Assembly: GCA_921293015.1 (NCBI GenBank)
Contig: OV121086.1
Location: 28,010,254 to 28,074,253, forward strand
Length of the DNA: 64,000 nucleotides
Reading direction: 5' to 3'
Source: Phorcus lineatus
Lineage: Eukaryota; Mollusca; Gastropoda; Trochida; Trochidae
Part shown: in pieces, positions 14,167-25,877 of the stretch
How positions within the stretch are numbered: the first letter of the stretch is position 1
Layout of the letters: every line of letters begins with the position of its first letter
The notes under the pieces: model-generated
The model's database searches: none
What the model was told of the DNA's origin: nothing
What the model saw: only the letters and a program-made list of their open reading frames with translations
Program-made: the position numbers and the translations under genes

Positions 14167-17100
14167 CTTGCGAACAAATACAAGAATGAGACATATATAC
14201 ATTCGTGAAACATAATAAAATGGCTTTATGATAGCTGGCCATTAGTCATGTTAATGCAAACATGAGTTGAATATTTTGTTAAATAAATGCCTTCATAACC
14301 TATAACCATTGAATTAAATTATCACAACAATGCAAAAAAAGGTTAAAAACTTTATAACACGTGGTCCCTTAGCTGAAGATATTCATTTGCATTTCAAGAA
14401 AGGGATAAAGTACAATTTATCCAACTTTTATATCCTTCTCACAATTATTTACAAAATGTATATATATATTTGATACAAGTAATTAAAGTGATATAGTGAA
14501 TACAGAAATGGTAGAGAGAATCACAGGGTAGTAAGAATAGTGTACATAGTGCGATCAGGAGAAACGCCTACTGTTTATATTAAATGTTTGAACTGCTTTG
14601 AAGATGACATGCTTTTGAGAATCTGATAAGTTCTTCCTGCCACTTAGAAATTTAACTAAAGTAACGGTATAATCTTTTCAAATAGTTTTTAAAATATTTG
14701 AGTCTAGTTAATGGAATGAAGCTCCCCAACACATAAGCAAAAATGTGTATTCTATTGATCTTTATCATCAATGAGGAGATACGACAGAGTGCAGTTTGTA
14801 AAGAACACTATTTCGACAAATCATTTACTTTTTCTCTAGATGCATTCTGGATAAGAAAGAGAAAAATTGAAATATGTTTCGAAATAGAGACTTACATTAC
14901 GGTTATTGCTGGTTTTCTTAATCCTTTAAAATACCAGATGAGATAAGTTCCATCCTTTTTGTTCTTCATTGCCATCTCAGCCTTTCACAAAAATTAAATG
15001 AAACTGTTAAGAGGACATGTCTAGTATTGCAAGTGACAATATTTTTATACCACACAGATACAACAATGATATTATATTAACATGAATATCTTAAGACCAA
15101 ATTTTAAAATCTAATCGTGTTTTCATATCATTTTAATTGATTATACAGCTGCTGAACATAAGTTTGTTACAATTTTTATAATTCCTTATTTTGTAAATTG
15201 TCAATAATCATGAACATTACTATTTACAAATCACACTTTTGGATCTTTATGTTCTTATCTACATAAGTACCAACATGTGGTATGTCGGAGACATTTCTGG
15301 CATAACCAAAATTTTGCAAAAGGTAAAAATTCAAGAAATTTAGATTTTGTTATTCCTGCAATAAAATGTATAAGTATTGCAATTTGGACCCCGGTGTCTC
15401 ACAAATCTATTCACATTGTGTTCTAGTGGAATATGAATATAATATTTAAAATTTGATAGAAACTTGATATTCTTCATCTCCTCCAACAAAAACCATAACT
15501 TTTGGCAGAAAGATGATTGAATAAGCCGAACTTAAGTTGAAATCTTTTAACATGAAATTTTGTAATTTGAATTTTGAAACATGAATGTTTGCAAGTAGTA
15601 ATGTAATGTAATTGAATATTTTCTAAAGGAATATTCTTCAGCAGTTGTATTAAAAGAACAAACAGCAAACAATATTCGAACAACACGCAGATGATGTTGA
15701 TAGTGATATTTTTCATTGACTCCTTCTTGTCGCAATTTCACATCTTTGAAACACAAACAACATGAATAAATAAAAAATAATAATAATATTAATGGCACCA
15801 AAGAGATATTCCCTAAATAAATAAATATGGCATAATTTGGGCCAAAACTTTGTTTGTAACCCTGTTAAACACACCTCATCCTCGGATATTCCAGGGTGAT
15901 ATCCCGGCATTGAACCAAGCTCGTTGTCCACAGAGGACTGCATGAAGTCTATCTCGGGGTCGAATTCTCCTTGTCGATCAACGATCTCCTTTCATTTACA
16001 GAAACATGTTACCATATAGTTATAATCAAACAAAAACCCAACGCGTTTGTCATCGCTTTTATAGCCCATGTGTGTCAATAAAGTATTTGTAGTTACGATT
16101 CTGTGTATCAAACGGTTTTGGAACAATAAATGACGGGCTGCGAATTGGTGTATTATTTTCAATTTATCGTCTGAGAGAGTACAAGTGAAATCGTTTTCCC
16201 ACTTTATCTTATAACTTTGTATTGTGTCATTTATGTTTTCAAGTTGCAATGTATCGTAAAATTCCCTACACCCAGTTTTATAGTATATAGTATATAGCAG
16301 TATATTATATAGAATATATTTATAATATTGTAGTAATATAGGAAATTGTCAAATTCAAGGTTGAAAAATAGAGTTGAAATGTGGTTTTCATAGTTTTCAG
16401 AATTATCATCGCATGTGGATAACAAGGCTGACTTTGACTAATTAAATTGTTTACATGTAGTAAACTTCAAACACAACACAAGCATGTCATTTAAGCAGAT
16501 ATTTCCCATTAATGCCAAAAAGATAATACAATTAATTCATCGAAAAATTCAAATTTTTAACGTGTTACAGTTTGTTATTATCTATAAATAAAATCCAATA
16601 TATTTCTATACAGGTTACTAAGATAATCAGACATCCCTTATCGGGAAAAAGGACACTTTGTACAAGTAGACTCTCCTCTGTATGTAAAACGGGTTCATTT
16701 AAGACACAACTCAAAGTAGATGCGTCAAATGTAAAAACCTTTGTCTTCTTGACTGTCTGTGTAGTTGACAGATACGTTTTTTCTTTTGATGGTGAGGAGG
16801 CTTTACTTTTCAATCTTGATTTATCTCCATTTTCTTTTTCTGCATGCAATCTACCAGAGTATTCATACTTGCTTGTTTCTCCTGCTCGGAACTGGAAAAG
16901 GCGAGGCTTGAGAATGAAGTTGTCTTTGAAGTTTAATCCAAAACGGCGAGGTGTATTCCCTTGCTCGAGGGAGATCTCTGTTTTGTCTTCCTTAGTCTGA
17001 AATAAGGTTATTCGTGAGTAATAAATATTGTTTATCTATCTTTGTTTCTCAGATCCAATTTCTTTAGAATAGTTGGCCTCCTTATATTTCCGGCAAAACA

Positions 17101-20100
17101 AATCGAAAACACAGCTATCTGCCTTTGGTTAAAGTATATTACAGTACATATAATGTATTATCCAGTAGTTTCAAGGATTCGAACATCAATTCTTTTTGTC
17201 CAAGAGAGTCCAAGCCTATTTAAAAAAGGAAAAGATTTTCCATATAAAATTTGCAAGTTAGAACGAGAAAATAAAGAACTGATAAGTTATACTACGGTGG
17301 TAACTACATTATCGACAAGAAGGAATAATTAATAGACCGATCCAGCCTGTCAATCATATCTCGCGCATGCGTGATTTCAGCCAATCAGAGCGGCGATAGC
17401 ACCATGCTAATATGTCAACTGTACTTCCGGGGACAAACAAACCGATAATGGCGATATGTTTCGGTGGTTGCACGTATTGTTAACAATAACATTCTATGAT
17501 TCTACACACTTTTTATTCATTGATGTCACGACATATGTATTCTCGAGGTGTTAGGTATCTAGGATTATCGATTTTAATCGATGAATTTGTGAAAAAGGGG
17601 CAACAATTAGTAAAAACCAATCGCGAGTCGGATGAGTGCTCGGAGGTGAGAAATTGCAAGAATTGTACACTTTTCAAAGTGCTCTAAGATAATTCTAAAA
17701 GGGTGACAGCTCTAAAATGCTTTTGACAATGTCACTTTATGACCTCAAGATTTTAAATCAAGAACCCTTTTAAGTTGGTTAAGATTAAGTTTTTGCGATT
17801 TTACCTGATAACATTTGGGTAAGTTTCCTGTCAAGTTTTGTCATATTGTAAATAAACACTGTGTTGTGCAAAATATCTCATTAAACTATAATTTGAAAAT
17901 AAAAATAAAAACCAACTCAGTCACGGGATATGATTCTATATGATACTTTGTCACATATTATGTTTCCAAGAATCATGCTCCAGGTGGTAATTAATTAATG
18001 TATGTAATAATCAAGCAAAATGTCTCATTTGTTTTCATGAATATGAAACTAGATAACACAAAACTAAAAAATAATCTTTCCTTTCAGAGTTTGTGATGCA
18101 TTTGAATCAACTTTCATCATGAATGATCTGTATGTAACAAGGGATATATTTACACAAATAATAATATGATAAATGAAGTTATAGATATTTATAAGTTTAA
18201 ACTTGAAATGATATATATAATATAATTTCACAAAAGAATCTTGTTGCAGCTAAAACATCCATTGACTGATGAATATTATTTTCCCAATCCGGTTACTATC
18301 TTTGTCATTTTGAAACCTGGAAAACATAAACAACCATTATTTCATAAATTCCAAATACATTTCAATGAGAGGCTGTATCTTTTGAAATTAATATGTTATT
18401 TTCATCTTTTCTCTTAGGCCTATAAAATAATTTAAATTGGATATCTAAAATATCATTTGAATATGTCCGAATTCAGACTCAAAGTCATCACTGTCAAATA
18501 CTTAAAATTGTATGTGTCTGTACAAACTAATAATATATGAGGACCTATGTTTATCGTTGTTTAAAAATTTCTTATATTCATTTACTGTTTCTATTTTGAT
18601 GACTACTTTTAGTTTTAGACCATTTCAAATATTTGGCTCTCAACCTCAATTACTTATAGTTATTTCTGTTTGTGGAATAAACATAAACATTGAGGAATAA
18701 ATAGACAGGTTTATACACAGCCTGTTGTATATATTTGTGAACTTTGACTAACTGCAACCCTTTAAATTCTTCAAAAGAAAGTTAATGAAACGTTGATGCA
18801 ACTTTGACTGATATTTTATCGATATTTTTCTTATAAATTAATAATCTATTTGAATAATAACATCTTTGATCAACGTTTATAATCAAAGCATAGACAGTAA
18901 AACAGTGAAAGTTTTGCCAAAGCATTTTTGAATATTTTTTCCCAAGGGATGTTGACTAGCCCGGAGACCAATGAGTGTAACACTGACAGTGTTAACAAGC
19001 CTGAGTGACCTTGACCTATACAACTACGTAAAAAAATATTCAATTAATTATCATACGAAGCTTTTTCAATATAAAATGACCTACACTTGTTAAGTATAAG
19101 TGAGATACAACAATTTACTGGTAATAGTATGTTTTGTAAGTTTACAATCTTGTAGATTGTAGAATCATTCTCAGTGAAGGTGTTTGTTTACAAAGTAGCC
19201 GAACTTGATCAATCGCTCTGTTATTTCATAAAATTACTTCATAAATATTTAAGAATAAAGAAATTATGAATGTTATATGGGTTTTACAAATACAAACTTG
19301 GAAAATGAGCGTGTAGAACGACGTCTGTGAAAACGAAAGCCAAATGTTTTGGAAAGTGACATTGTTGAGTTATGCGGTCCGGCTCGCCTGAGCTTGAAAG
19401 TTGTCCACCAAAATATTTCAACCAATCACGTTTTAGGAGGCGGGGCCTAATGGCTCTCGACTGGATCGGTCTATTATGTCCAGGTTTAGCCGTTAACAAG
19501 CATTTACCTCTTTCGATTCTGTTTTGAGACAAATCTTAGGAGTGATAGCATCATCGTAAAACTCTTCATCGTAAAGACGTGCATACCCTTCTCGTTTTTC
19601 GTGGGCTGCGAAACGTTTCACAGTGTTATATCCAACCGGGGGAGCCTGTTGTGGGGAGTGCTCAACACAGGTCATGACTTGTCCTGGTGGGGCCTCATCT
19701 ACCAAGGTGTCATAACCATCAAATTGTGGGAGATCTGCGCAAACATAATCTCCATCATATGCTACCGGACTCACAGAGTCATACCAACTCTCTTCGTTTC
19801 TATCAGATGCTATGCTGGCATTTTGGTTACGGGACAATGCTTCAGAGTTTGAATATTGTTCTCTTCCGCGTGCAGCATCATTTCCGGCAAACCATGGCTG
19901 GCGATCTACCAGTTCACGGGTATAGTCATATTCATGTCCTAATATTGAATCATATCCGTCCTCTTGTGAACTTGGAGTGGTATAAACTGGCACGTTCATG
20001 TTTTGCATATCGAGATAATCACCCGTCATTCCACCTTGGTTACGAGAAGAATGACGACTAGTGGCAGGGCCGTCGGCCACGTCTGGTTGTTCCGGTTGCA

Positions 20101-22123
20101 TTCTTTCAAAGTCACTTTCGGTTTGTTCTTGGCTTTCTAGAAGATATGCTGAAAAGAGATAATAGACAGACAACTTATTATATCTGTTTCAATATCAATT
20201 TCAACAGCCAGAATACTAGAAGAAGTCGACTTACAATACAGCTTTCCATGAGTCAACATTTGAATGATTAGATTTGAATTCCATGTTGTACTTTGCCTGT
20301 TTTAAATCCCTAATTAATGATATTCGGTCATCTTTCACTACCAACATGCTTGTTTGATTTGACATGCAACATCAAATGCAGGATGATGACATTGTTGTGA
20401 ATGTTGTTCGATAGTCATGTTGTACTTGTACTCCAGCTACAGCAATCTCATATCTCCTTACATGTACATATTATCAATTGATTTCAATTACGTCTTATAG
20501 CATTTTAATTTTTTTTATATCAATCATGAATTATGTGTTCCTATGCTTAAGTACAAATCATTATAATAATTAAATGAAAACTCACCGAACGTTCTCACAG
20601 TATAATTAATGATAATACATTTCATTGATATCAACATTCTTACTTCATGAAAGTGCACGTTTCCGTGAGATTTCTTCCCCTTTTCTAAACATGGAATATC
20701 TAGAACAGTAAAATTATTTTGATATTTAACGAATGATATTGAAGTCATCACAAGTACATTTGTCTTCAGAAATGTATGTTACATAGAATAGATAACGTAA
20801 CTATTTATTACCTTTTTCCTTTTCAAACTCCTGAGCCAAAATTGATAAATCAATCCTCCTGTCTTTCAAGGCTGTTAAAAGACCACTGAACCAATTTTTT
20901 TTCTGTGCCAGACAGTCCAAAAGGAAAACATTCGCCCTAGAGCGTCCTTTACGGGTTTTGAGTTCGTCCTGGATAAATATCATGTGAAAATAACAAGAGC
21001 TAGCAATTGCCCTTTTTGTAAAACATCACAATACATGTTACAAATTCGGTCTAATTTCTCCTTAATGATCAAGTTAGTATTCCAAAAATCATAATGAGAC
21101 TAAGCCTTAGCTAACACGAGCTAGCACTTGCCCTTTTTAAAACATCACAATACATGTTACAAATTCGGTCTAATTTCTCCTTAATGATCAAGTTAGTATT
21201 CCAAAAATCATAATGAGACTAAGCCTTAGCTAACACGAGCTAGCACTTGCCCTTTTTGTAAAACATCACAATACATGTTACAAATTCGGTCTAATTTCTC
21301 CTAATGATCAAGTTAGTATTCCAAAAATCATAATGAGACTAAGCCTTAGCTAATCTTAACGCTCTAAGAAAGCCTTCGTATTTTATTAAGGGGTGCGGTT
21401 AATCAAACCATAGTGATACAATTATTTTGCACCTATTCGAAGAAAGATAACCATGACAATGAAATATTCTTTTATAATGGTAATAGCAGTTACATCGAAA
21501 CCTTACAATAAGTAAAACAAGAATTTCAGTTTAGATATCTTTAGAAATTCTTAAATTCCTTTTCGAAACCTTTCCCCATTGCCAGAAAAAGGATAATTAA
21601 AGGGGCAGTAGCACGTTTTGAACGACTTTCTTTACACAAATTTTCCTGAATAATCATTATTTGCCAAGTGAATTATTTTTGGAGGGTCAAATCTTCTCAC
21701 TTATGTATCCAATCATCCGTAGTAAAGAATCCATTATCTAGCAAAGACCACTGGCGGCCATTTGTTTGAACAACTATTGAGGAAGGGAAATGGATTCTCA
21801 TAGCTTAACTGATGGTAAGTTCGTTTTCAAGTTCTGTTAATTCAATTTATTTGTTTAAATTGAATATCGTGTTACAATTTTTGTTACCGTGAGATGACTT
21901 TGTGTAATTTGATTCTCACCTCTTGGTTTGTATTAAGAAATATCCCTTGACTGCAGAGGACATCGTACAACGACTGAGGGTAAACCTTTTCACAGAACGA
22001 TTTGGATATTCTTGCCTTCAGAACGTGATAAAATTTATGGTCGCCAATAAGTGGTGGTGTACATCTCCCCGCCATATTTTTCAGAAAGAGCTTGTATACT
22101 TCTTTCAGGGTCTCAGATAAAAG
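13971..22123 (-). CDS. Gene A: CARD - tyrosine-rich linker - atypical SH2 adaptor (7 coding exons)
   Basis: Spliced model, minus strand, coding exons 22075-21920, 20968-20812, 20148-19508, 16996-16739, 15988-15875, 14981-14896 and 14166-13971 (1608 nt, 535 aa). All junctions keep frame (phases 0,1,0,0,0,2). Residues 1-104 form a CARD-like helical domain; 105-318 are acidic and contain 15 tyrosines; 319-404 are basic; 432-530 form an SH2 domain (YHPGIS, then AE, DGTYLIW, later FTLKELVDHH and ADG). In this family CARDs make homotypic contacts in innate immune and death signalling, and SH2 domains bind phosphotyrosine. Here the FLVR arginine is Trp458, so canonical binding is doubtful. No kinase, caspase or transmembrane segment is visible, so a cytosolic adaptor or scaffold is inferred. 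Exon sizes match gene B almost exactly, which supports selection on the reading frame. I do not recognise a named orthologue. Confidence 0.82.
14896..14981 (-). CDS. Gene A exon 6: SH2 core with the altered FLVR motif
   Basis: 86 nt, acceptor gtgaaag, donor gtaagt, exit phase 2. It encodes the SH2 segment DGTYLIW followed by the next strand (ITV). The DGTFLVR consensus aligns without gaps, placing Trp at the position of the invariant arginine beta-B5. Genes B and C have the same Trp. Confidence 0.85.
15875..15988 (-). CDS. Gene A exon 5: pre-SH2 linker and first SH2 strand
   Basis: 38 codons, phase 0 to 0, donor gtgtgt. It ends PGYHPGISEDE, which matches the W.hG.IsR.eA opening of SH2 domains with Tyr in place of the usual Trp. 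The next exon continues with AEMAMKN, completing the alpha-A helix pattern. Acceptor aaatgaaag lacks a strong pyrimidine tract but is conserved in gene B. Confidence 0.78.
16739..16996 (-). CDS. Gene A exon 4: basic Ser/Lys linker
   Basis: 86 codons after acceptor cttatttcag, phase 0 both ends. Shared with gene B: FGLNFKDNF, GETSKYEYSGRLH and a Lys/Ser-rich tail ending TVKKTK. The donor in this copy is gttttt whereas gene B has gtatgt, so splicing here may be weak. Read-through would add about 58 residues and stop at 16565, removing the SH2 domain. Confidence 0.7.
17331..19474. mobile_element. 2.1 kb TIR element in gene A intron 3
   Basis: Bounded by the inverted repeat TAATAGACCGATCCAG / CTGGATCGGTCTATTA. 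Gene B lacks it: its intron reads aataattaattatatcc where A has the element. The target duplication is ambiguous (AT or TA). No transposase reading frame is visible, so this is a non-autonomous DNA transposon or a decayed one. A CCAAT-containing, GC-richer stretch lies just inside each end. Confidence 0.7.
19508..20148 (-). CDS. Gene A exon 3: tyrosine-rich linker
   Basis: The exon is 641 nt with acceptor ctcttttcag and donor gtaaat. It encodes residues 105-318 and has 15 tyrosines, most in acidic YD/YN contexts (GYDSI, HEYDYT, WYDSV, GYDTL, GYNTV, EFYDDA). Tyr149 lies in YLDM, the YxxM pattern recognised by PI3K p85 SH2 domains; Tyr203 lies in YSNS, a YxN pattern recognised by GRB2. No globular fold is evident. 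Likely a multisite phosphotyrosine docking segment; the modifying kinase is unknown. Confidence 0.8.
20812..20968 (-). CDS. Gene A exon 2: second half of CARD
   Basis: The acceptor is tttatccag and the donor gtaata; entry phase 0, exit phase 1. The 52 residues contain the CARD signature ANVFLLDCLAQKKNW followed by LLTAL and LAQEFEKEK, matching the later CARD helices (kA..LLd.L...g...f...L). The same exon type recurs in genes B and D. Confidence 0.82.
20990..21355. repeat. Threefold tandem repeat, about 120 bp unit, in gene A intron
   Basis: Three near-identical units start at about 21000, 21121 and 21240 (ctagca..tgccc to ccttagctaa), between CARD exons 1 and 2. Gene B has a single diverged copy at 37221-37345, so the expansion followed the gene duplication. 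Confidence 0.9.
21920..22123 (-). CDS. Gene A exon 1: start codon and first half of CARD
   Basis: The ATG at 22075-22073 sits in a good initiation context (aaaaatATGGCG). The homologous ATG in gene B is the first usable one because an in-frame TAA lies just upstream there. It encodes 52 residues ending NTNQE before donor gtgaga. The exon appears to start at 22123 after a 'ttctag' acceptor, which leaves 48 nt of 5' UTR. FYHVLKARIS and the SLYDVL segment correspond to the first CARD helices. Confidence 0.8.
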
Positions 22124-24332
22124 CTAGAAGGTTGAATCGATTCTGCAATCAGATGATATAATAGAGGTACAGTTATGTCAATGATACATTTGTCAAAAAC
22201 GGACCAATCAAGACAGAGGATATGAATACCTTTGATAAGCTTATGGATGATAAAAAAACATGTTATATTTGATTTAATTTAATGTAGTTAGATTATGTGG
22301 TGTTAATGTTAAACTATGTTGTTGTGGAGTTATGTTGGCTATAGGTGTCATTTTTAATCCTTGAATGTATAAGACTTGTACTTGTGAACTCTTGTCCGTG
22401 TTTGATAATGAAGTGCATCACACGACAATTGCCTTAGGTGTCATTTTAATTATGACCAGATTATTTCCACTTGTTTACAAGTATTTCAACAGTGCGGGGC
22501 TTTTTCAACATTAAAAACTTCACACTGTTATACATCACCACCCCTGGTCATCCTTAAAATTATTGTGAAGAGGGTTGTGAACCTCGGCAATTCTCGTACA
22601 TTTCCGTATCTCTTATCTGTGAATCAGTAACCTAATCCTTATTATCTTTTGTTTATTTTCCATTCAAACCTGGTCATTCTAAAGTATTTAACTGATGATG
22701 GTTCTGATCAGAAATTATTCAAAGTTGAAAGACTTTTTGGTGTAAGCATCTTGTGTGACACGTAGTCATTCCAGCCAAGTCACCAAAGAGAACGGAGGCA
22801 AGAAATTTAGCTGGAATGCCAAATTTATGAAGTCTCAGATTTAAGCTGTAAGTACACTTCCCCTTGCTATGAAATTGTTTTTTTGTAATAATTTTCAATC
22901 TATATTTTGTTGTTGTGAAATGTTTATAAAGAACTTTGTAATTTTGTAAAGATGTGTTAAAAGACAATGTCATTGGTAAAGATAAATATTTCTTATAATA
23001 AAGTTATCTTTTATGAAAAGTATATAGAAAATGTTAGTTGCATAGTTTGAAGCACTCATTTAATACTTATTTTTGTTTACATCAAAAGTAAGGTATTTGT
23101 CTATTGAATAAATGGGCCAAAGTTGTAGTTTTCTATGTGAAACCAAAGGAATGTAACTTGGTCGTAGTTATCACTCCAAGTCATCTCTCTTGGAGTCAAC
23201 TAACTGGCCATTGTGATTCAGACTCACAGGAGTTATCTCCCTTAGTTGAGCCGTAGTTTGCTCACTGCTTGCAATTGTCACTAGACCTATCTAAGCCGAT
23301 TCCATCAGAGTAGCCAGCTGCATTCAGGCCTCAAATGGAGTTACCTCCCTTTGACACTGAAGGTTACATAGAGACCAATTATAAATTTTGTTTACATATT
23401 CAGGTTGTAGAAGTTGTTTTGTACTTGTTTACTTCCAGATTGGATGAGATTTTATGTGAAAATATAAAAAATGATTAAGAATAAATGATATATATATTTT
23501 CATCTTTGTGCCAAAAGATAGAATTGGTATTTTCTTTATTGTTCTTTCTATTATTCAATAGAATGGTGCTATGGAAGAATATGATGTGACGAAAACTTTA
23601 TAGTTGCTGTATTGTCACCTTGGGGTGAGTGGCATTGAAAGTCATATTATGTTTTAGAAACATACTTTGTAACAGTTTTGTATTTCTTTCAATATTCTTT
23701 TGAATACCAGTATCACTTGTACTATTACATAATGTTGTAGATTAGATATAAAATATATTGACAATGAGTTTATTTCGTCAAGTGTTTTAATTGTACAAGT
23801 TTTTGATGTTTTCAATCTTGTATGAATTAATTGGTTTTAGCAAAATGTATGTTTTATCACTTTACAATGTTAGATGAACGAGATGATTTTATCTGACTGA
23901 AGTAATGTTTTTGCTCTTCAGTTTAAATGATTTCTTGTTGGTTCTGACCATTTATATTGTATTGTAATATTAGGTTTTTCTTACTTCACAAAGGATCCGT
24001 CCACGTGTGACAGGATGCAATAAAATCTACTCTTGTCAACACAGCCTTGTGTCATATTTTGCCCCCCACATTATTACCACATCAAGTGTCTTTTGATATA
24101 TTTTATTCAAATATCTAAATCCATGAGTTTTGGTAATACACCCATTATTAACTCTCGCCCTGTTGGTAACCCGAGAAGAGATTGCCATTCGATGACGTAA
24201 GATGTTTCGTAACATTGTTTTCAGCAATTACAACAGTTACAACAAATGGTGATTAGTGATTCCTATTGATATTTAAAAACTTTAGACATTGTTTATTACC
24301 TAAATACAAACATGAAAGACTGAAGTCCTTAC

Positions 24333-24420
24333 CTGAACTTGCTTGTGAGCTAATGTAATTCAGTGGAAAGTTTGTAGTGTATTAATAGTCACAATGCGGA
24401 TATATAAGGGAGATAATCCG
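24333..24420 (-). promoter_or_regulatory. Gene A putative 5' non-coding exon and proximal promoter
   Basis: A donor (gtaaggac) at 24332 follows a segment conserved with 39664-39745 upstream of gene B, including ACTACAAACTTTCCACTGAA. A short TATA-like tract (cttatatat) lies at the distal end on the minus strand. A 5' UTR exon spliced to 22123 fits, but the true start site cannot be read from sequence. Confidence 0.4.
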
Positions 24421-24629
24421 GGTATGTCTGTTTGTATCATTGATCCTGGGTGTTTCTTGGAGATGATAATTCATTCGAACTTTTTTCTCAATATCATTTC
24501 TCCATATGATCTTAATGTTTAATATAGATATTCACCTTAAAATCAAATTTACATTGCGCTAAAACAACAACATATTTGAAGTACACGTCTCCGTTCCAAT
24601 TTCCATCACTTCACTCAATTGCTTATCAC

Positions 24630-24850
24630 GGTGTGGTGGTTTGCACGCTTCAGAGACCCCGAGAGCTATGCTAGCTGGGGCTTACATGCTCCTGATAGGG
24701 TCACCAAAGCTGGGCAGTTCCACGGGTGGAAGCCAAACCAAATGTTAGTCGTTCTAAAACCTCATCCTTTCGATCTCTTTCTCTAGTCTATTCACTGTCT
24801 GTCTACATCGTTCGCCCTCGCCTGGTCAATAATCAGTTTTTAATTTCAAG
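24630..24850 (+). mobile_element. SINE-like repeat copy 1
   Basis: Contains cacggtgtggtggtttgc, gagagctatgctagctgg and acatgctcctgatagggtc, shared with copies at 39878 and 40245. No coding capacity. Confidence 0.7.
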
Positions 24851-25290
24851 TTGTAAACAACTTCAGCTTTCATCAAATTGTGAACATTTTTGTGACTAAC
24901 TATTTTTATGAATGTTTCTAAAACAGAATAGTTATCAAGATTTACTGTTTTGGTACGATGTGTCTGGGTTTTTTGTTGGTTTCTCCTTTGTTAAGGAAAT
25001 TACACTGTGTCGGAAAAGAGGAAAACAAAAATGATGTTTATTCATCATTTATTTCCTAATAAAAGTTTTGAATACATGTGTGACATGTCAAAACCACTTT
25101 TCTAGTCAGATTGTATTAAGGACTCTGTTATACATACCAAATAACTTAAGATTTCACTAAATTGGAGGGTAACAACACACACAAAAACAATCATATGGTG
25201 CTGCGTGCTTTATAGGTTTTTTCAACACGGTTACTTGTTTGCTGTTTGTGTAACTTTGTCATAGTGTCGGATACAATTCCTAGTTTCGAA
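24840..25290. repeat. Duplicated block upstream of gene A
   Basis: Non-coding, homologous to 44640-45240 (e.g. atacataccaaataactt, caatcatatg, agtttgctgtttgtg). Ends where the TA tract and Penelope insertions begin. Confidence 0.75.
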
Positions 25291-25705
25291 CATATAGTAC
25301 ATCAAATTGTTCGTTTTTTGCAATATGTTCTTTTCTTTCTCAAATATCTGTAGACACTGGGGAACTCTTGAACAATGTTTCATTTTGAATGAAGGTAAAT
25401 ATAAACTGTAACAGTACCTTTCCTTTTCACTCTTTTTTATCTTTTCTTTTAACAAAACCCGTTAAACGACTCTGCTTTCAACCATTGACCATTATCAAGG
25501 AAATTACAATCCTTATTTTGAACGCTCTTTTATTTTTTTTACGTACATTACATTACGATTATAATCTTTACATTTACATTTCCATAATCCATTGTCATCT
25601 CCCATCATATCATGGTAAAGATTCTCTTTGTACAAAACTTGAAAAGAGCGATCCCCTAATAACTAATCTGTTCATTTCTTTACAAATAGATTATTTTAAA
25701 TACCT

Positions 25706-25707
<2 letters not shown>

Positions 25708-25763
<56 letters not shown>
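25708..25763. repeat. (TA)n tract
   Basis: About 28 uninterrupted TA units, directly beyond the 3' end of the minus-strand Penelope fragment. Confidence 0.95.
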
Positions 25764-25769
<6 letters not shown>

Positions 25770-25795
25770 GAAGAAGATGAAGTTGAATTACATTT

Positions 25796-25849
25796 GGCAA
25801 ACGTTTTCAGCAGGTACGAATGTACCTGCTTCATCAGGCCGTTTAATGC
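25796..25849 (-). ncRNA. Hammerhead ribozyme in the minus-strand Penelope tail
   Basis: Minus strand: CUGAUGA (plus 25831-25837), perfect 9 bp stem II AGCAGGUAC/GUACCUGCU with loop AUUC, GAAA (plus 25805-25808), then palindrome AAACGUUU as a minimal stem III. Stem I starts GGC/GCC and resumes after an internal loop as UGCAUU/AAUGUA. Sequence differs from the 27.7 kb motif but the architecture is the same. Confidence 0.8.
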
Positions 25850-25877
25850 AGTAACTGACACTAAGTACATAATACTA

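Noticed and set aside
15992-16249. Frame between exons 4 and 5 of gene A with a counterpart at 33794-34135 in B
   Set aside because: The two copies match in DNA but change frame relative to each other partway through, as expected for duplicated intron sequence.
16572-17000. 142-codon plus-strand frame
   Set aside because: Antisense shadow of gene A exon 4 and its intron; no independent support.
22693-22740. CTGATGA ... GAAA with a possible 4 bp stem II
   Set aside because: No complementary stem I flanks and no suitable stem III or cleavage triplet downstream.
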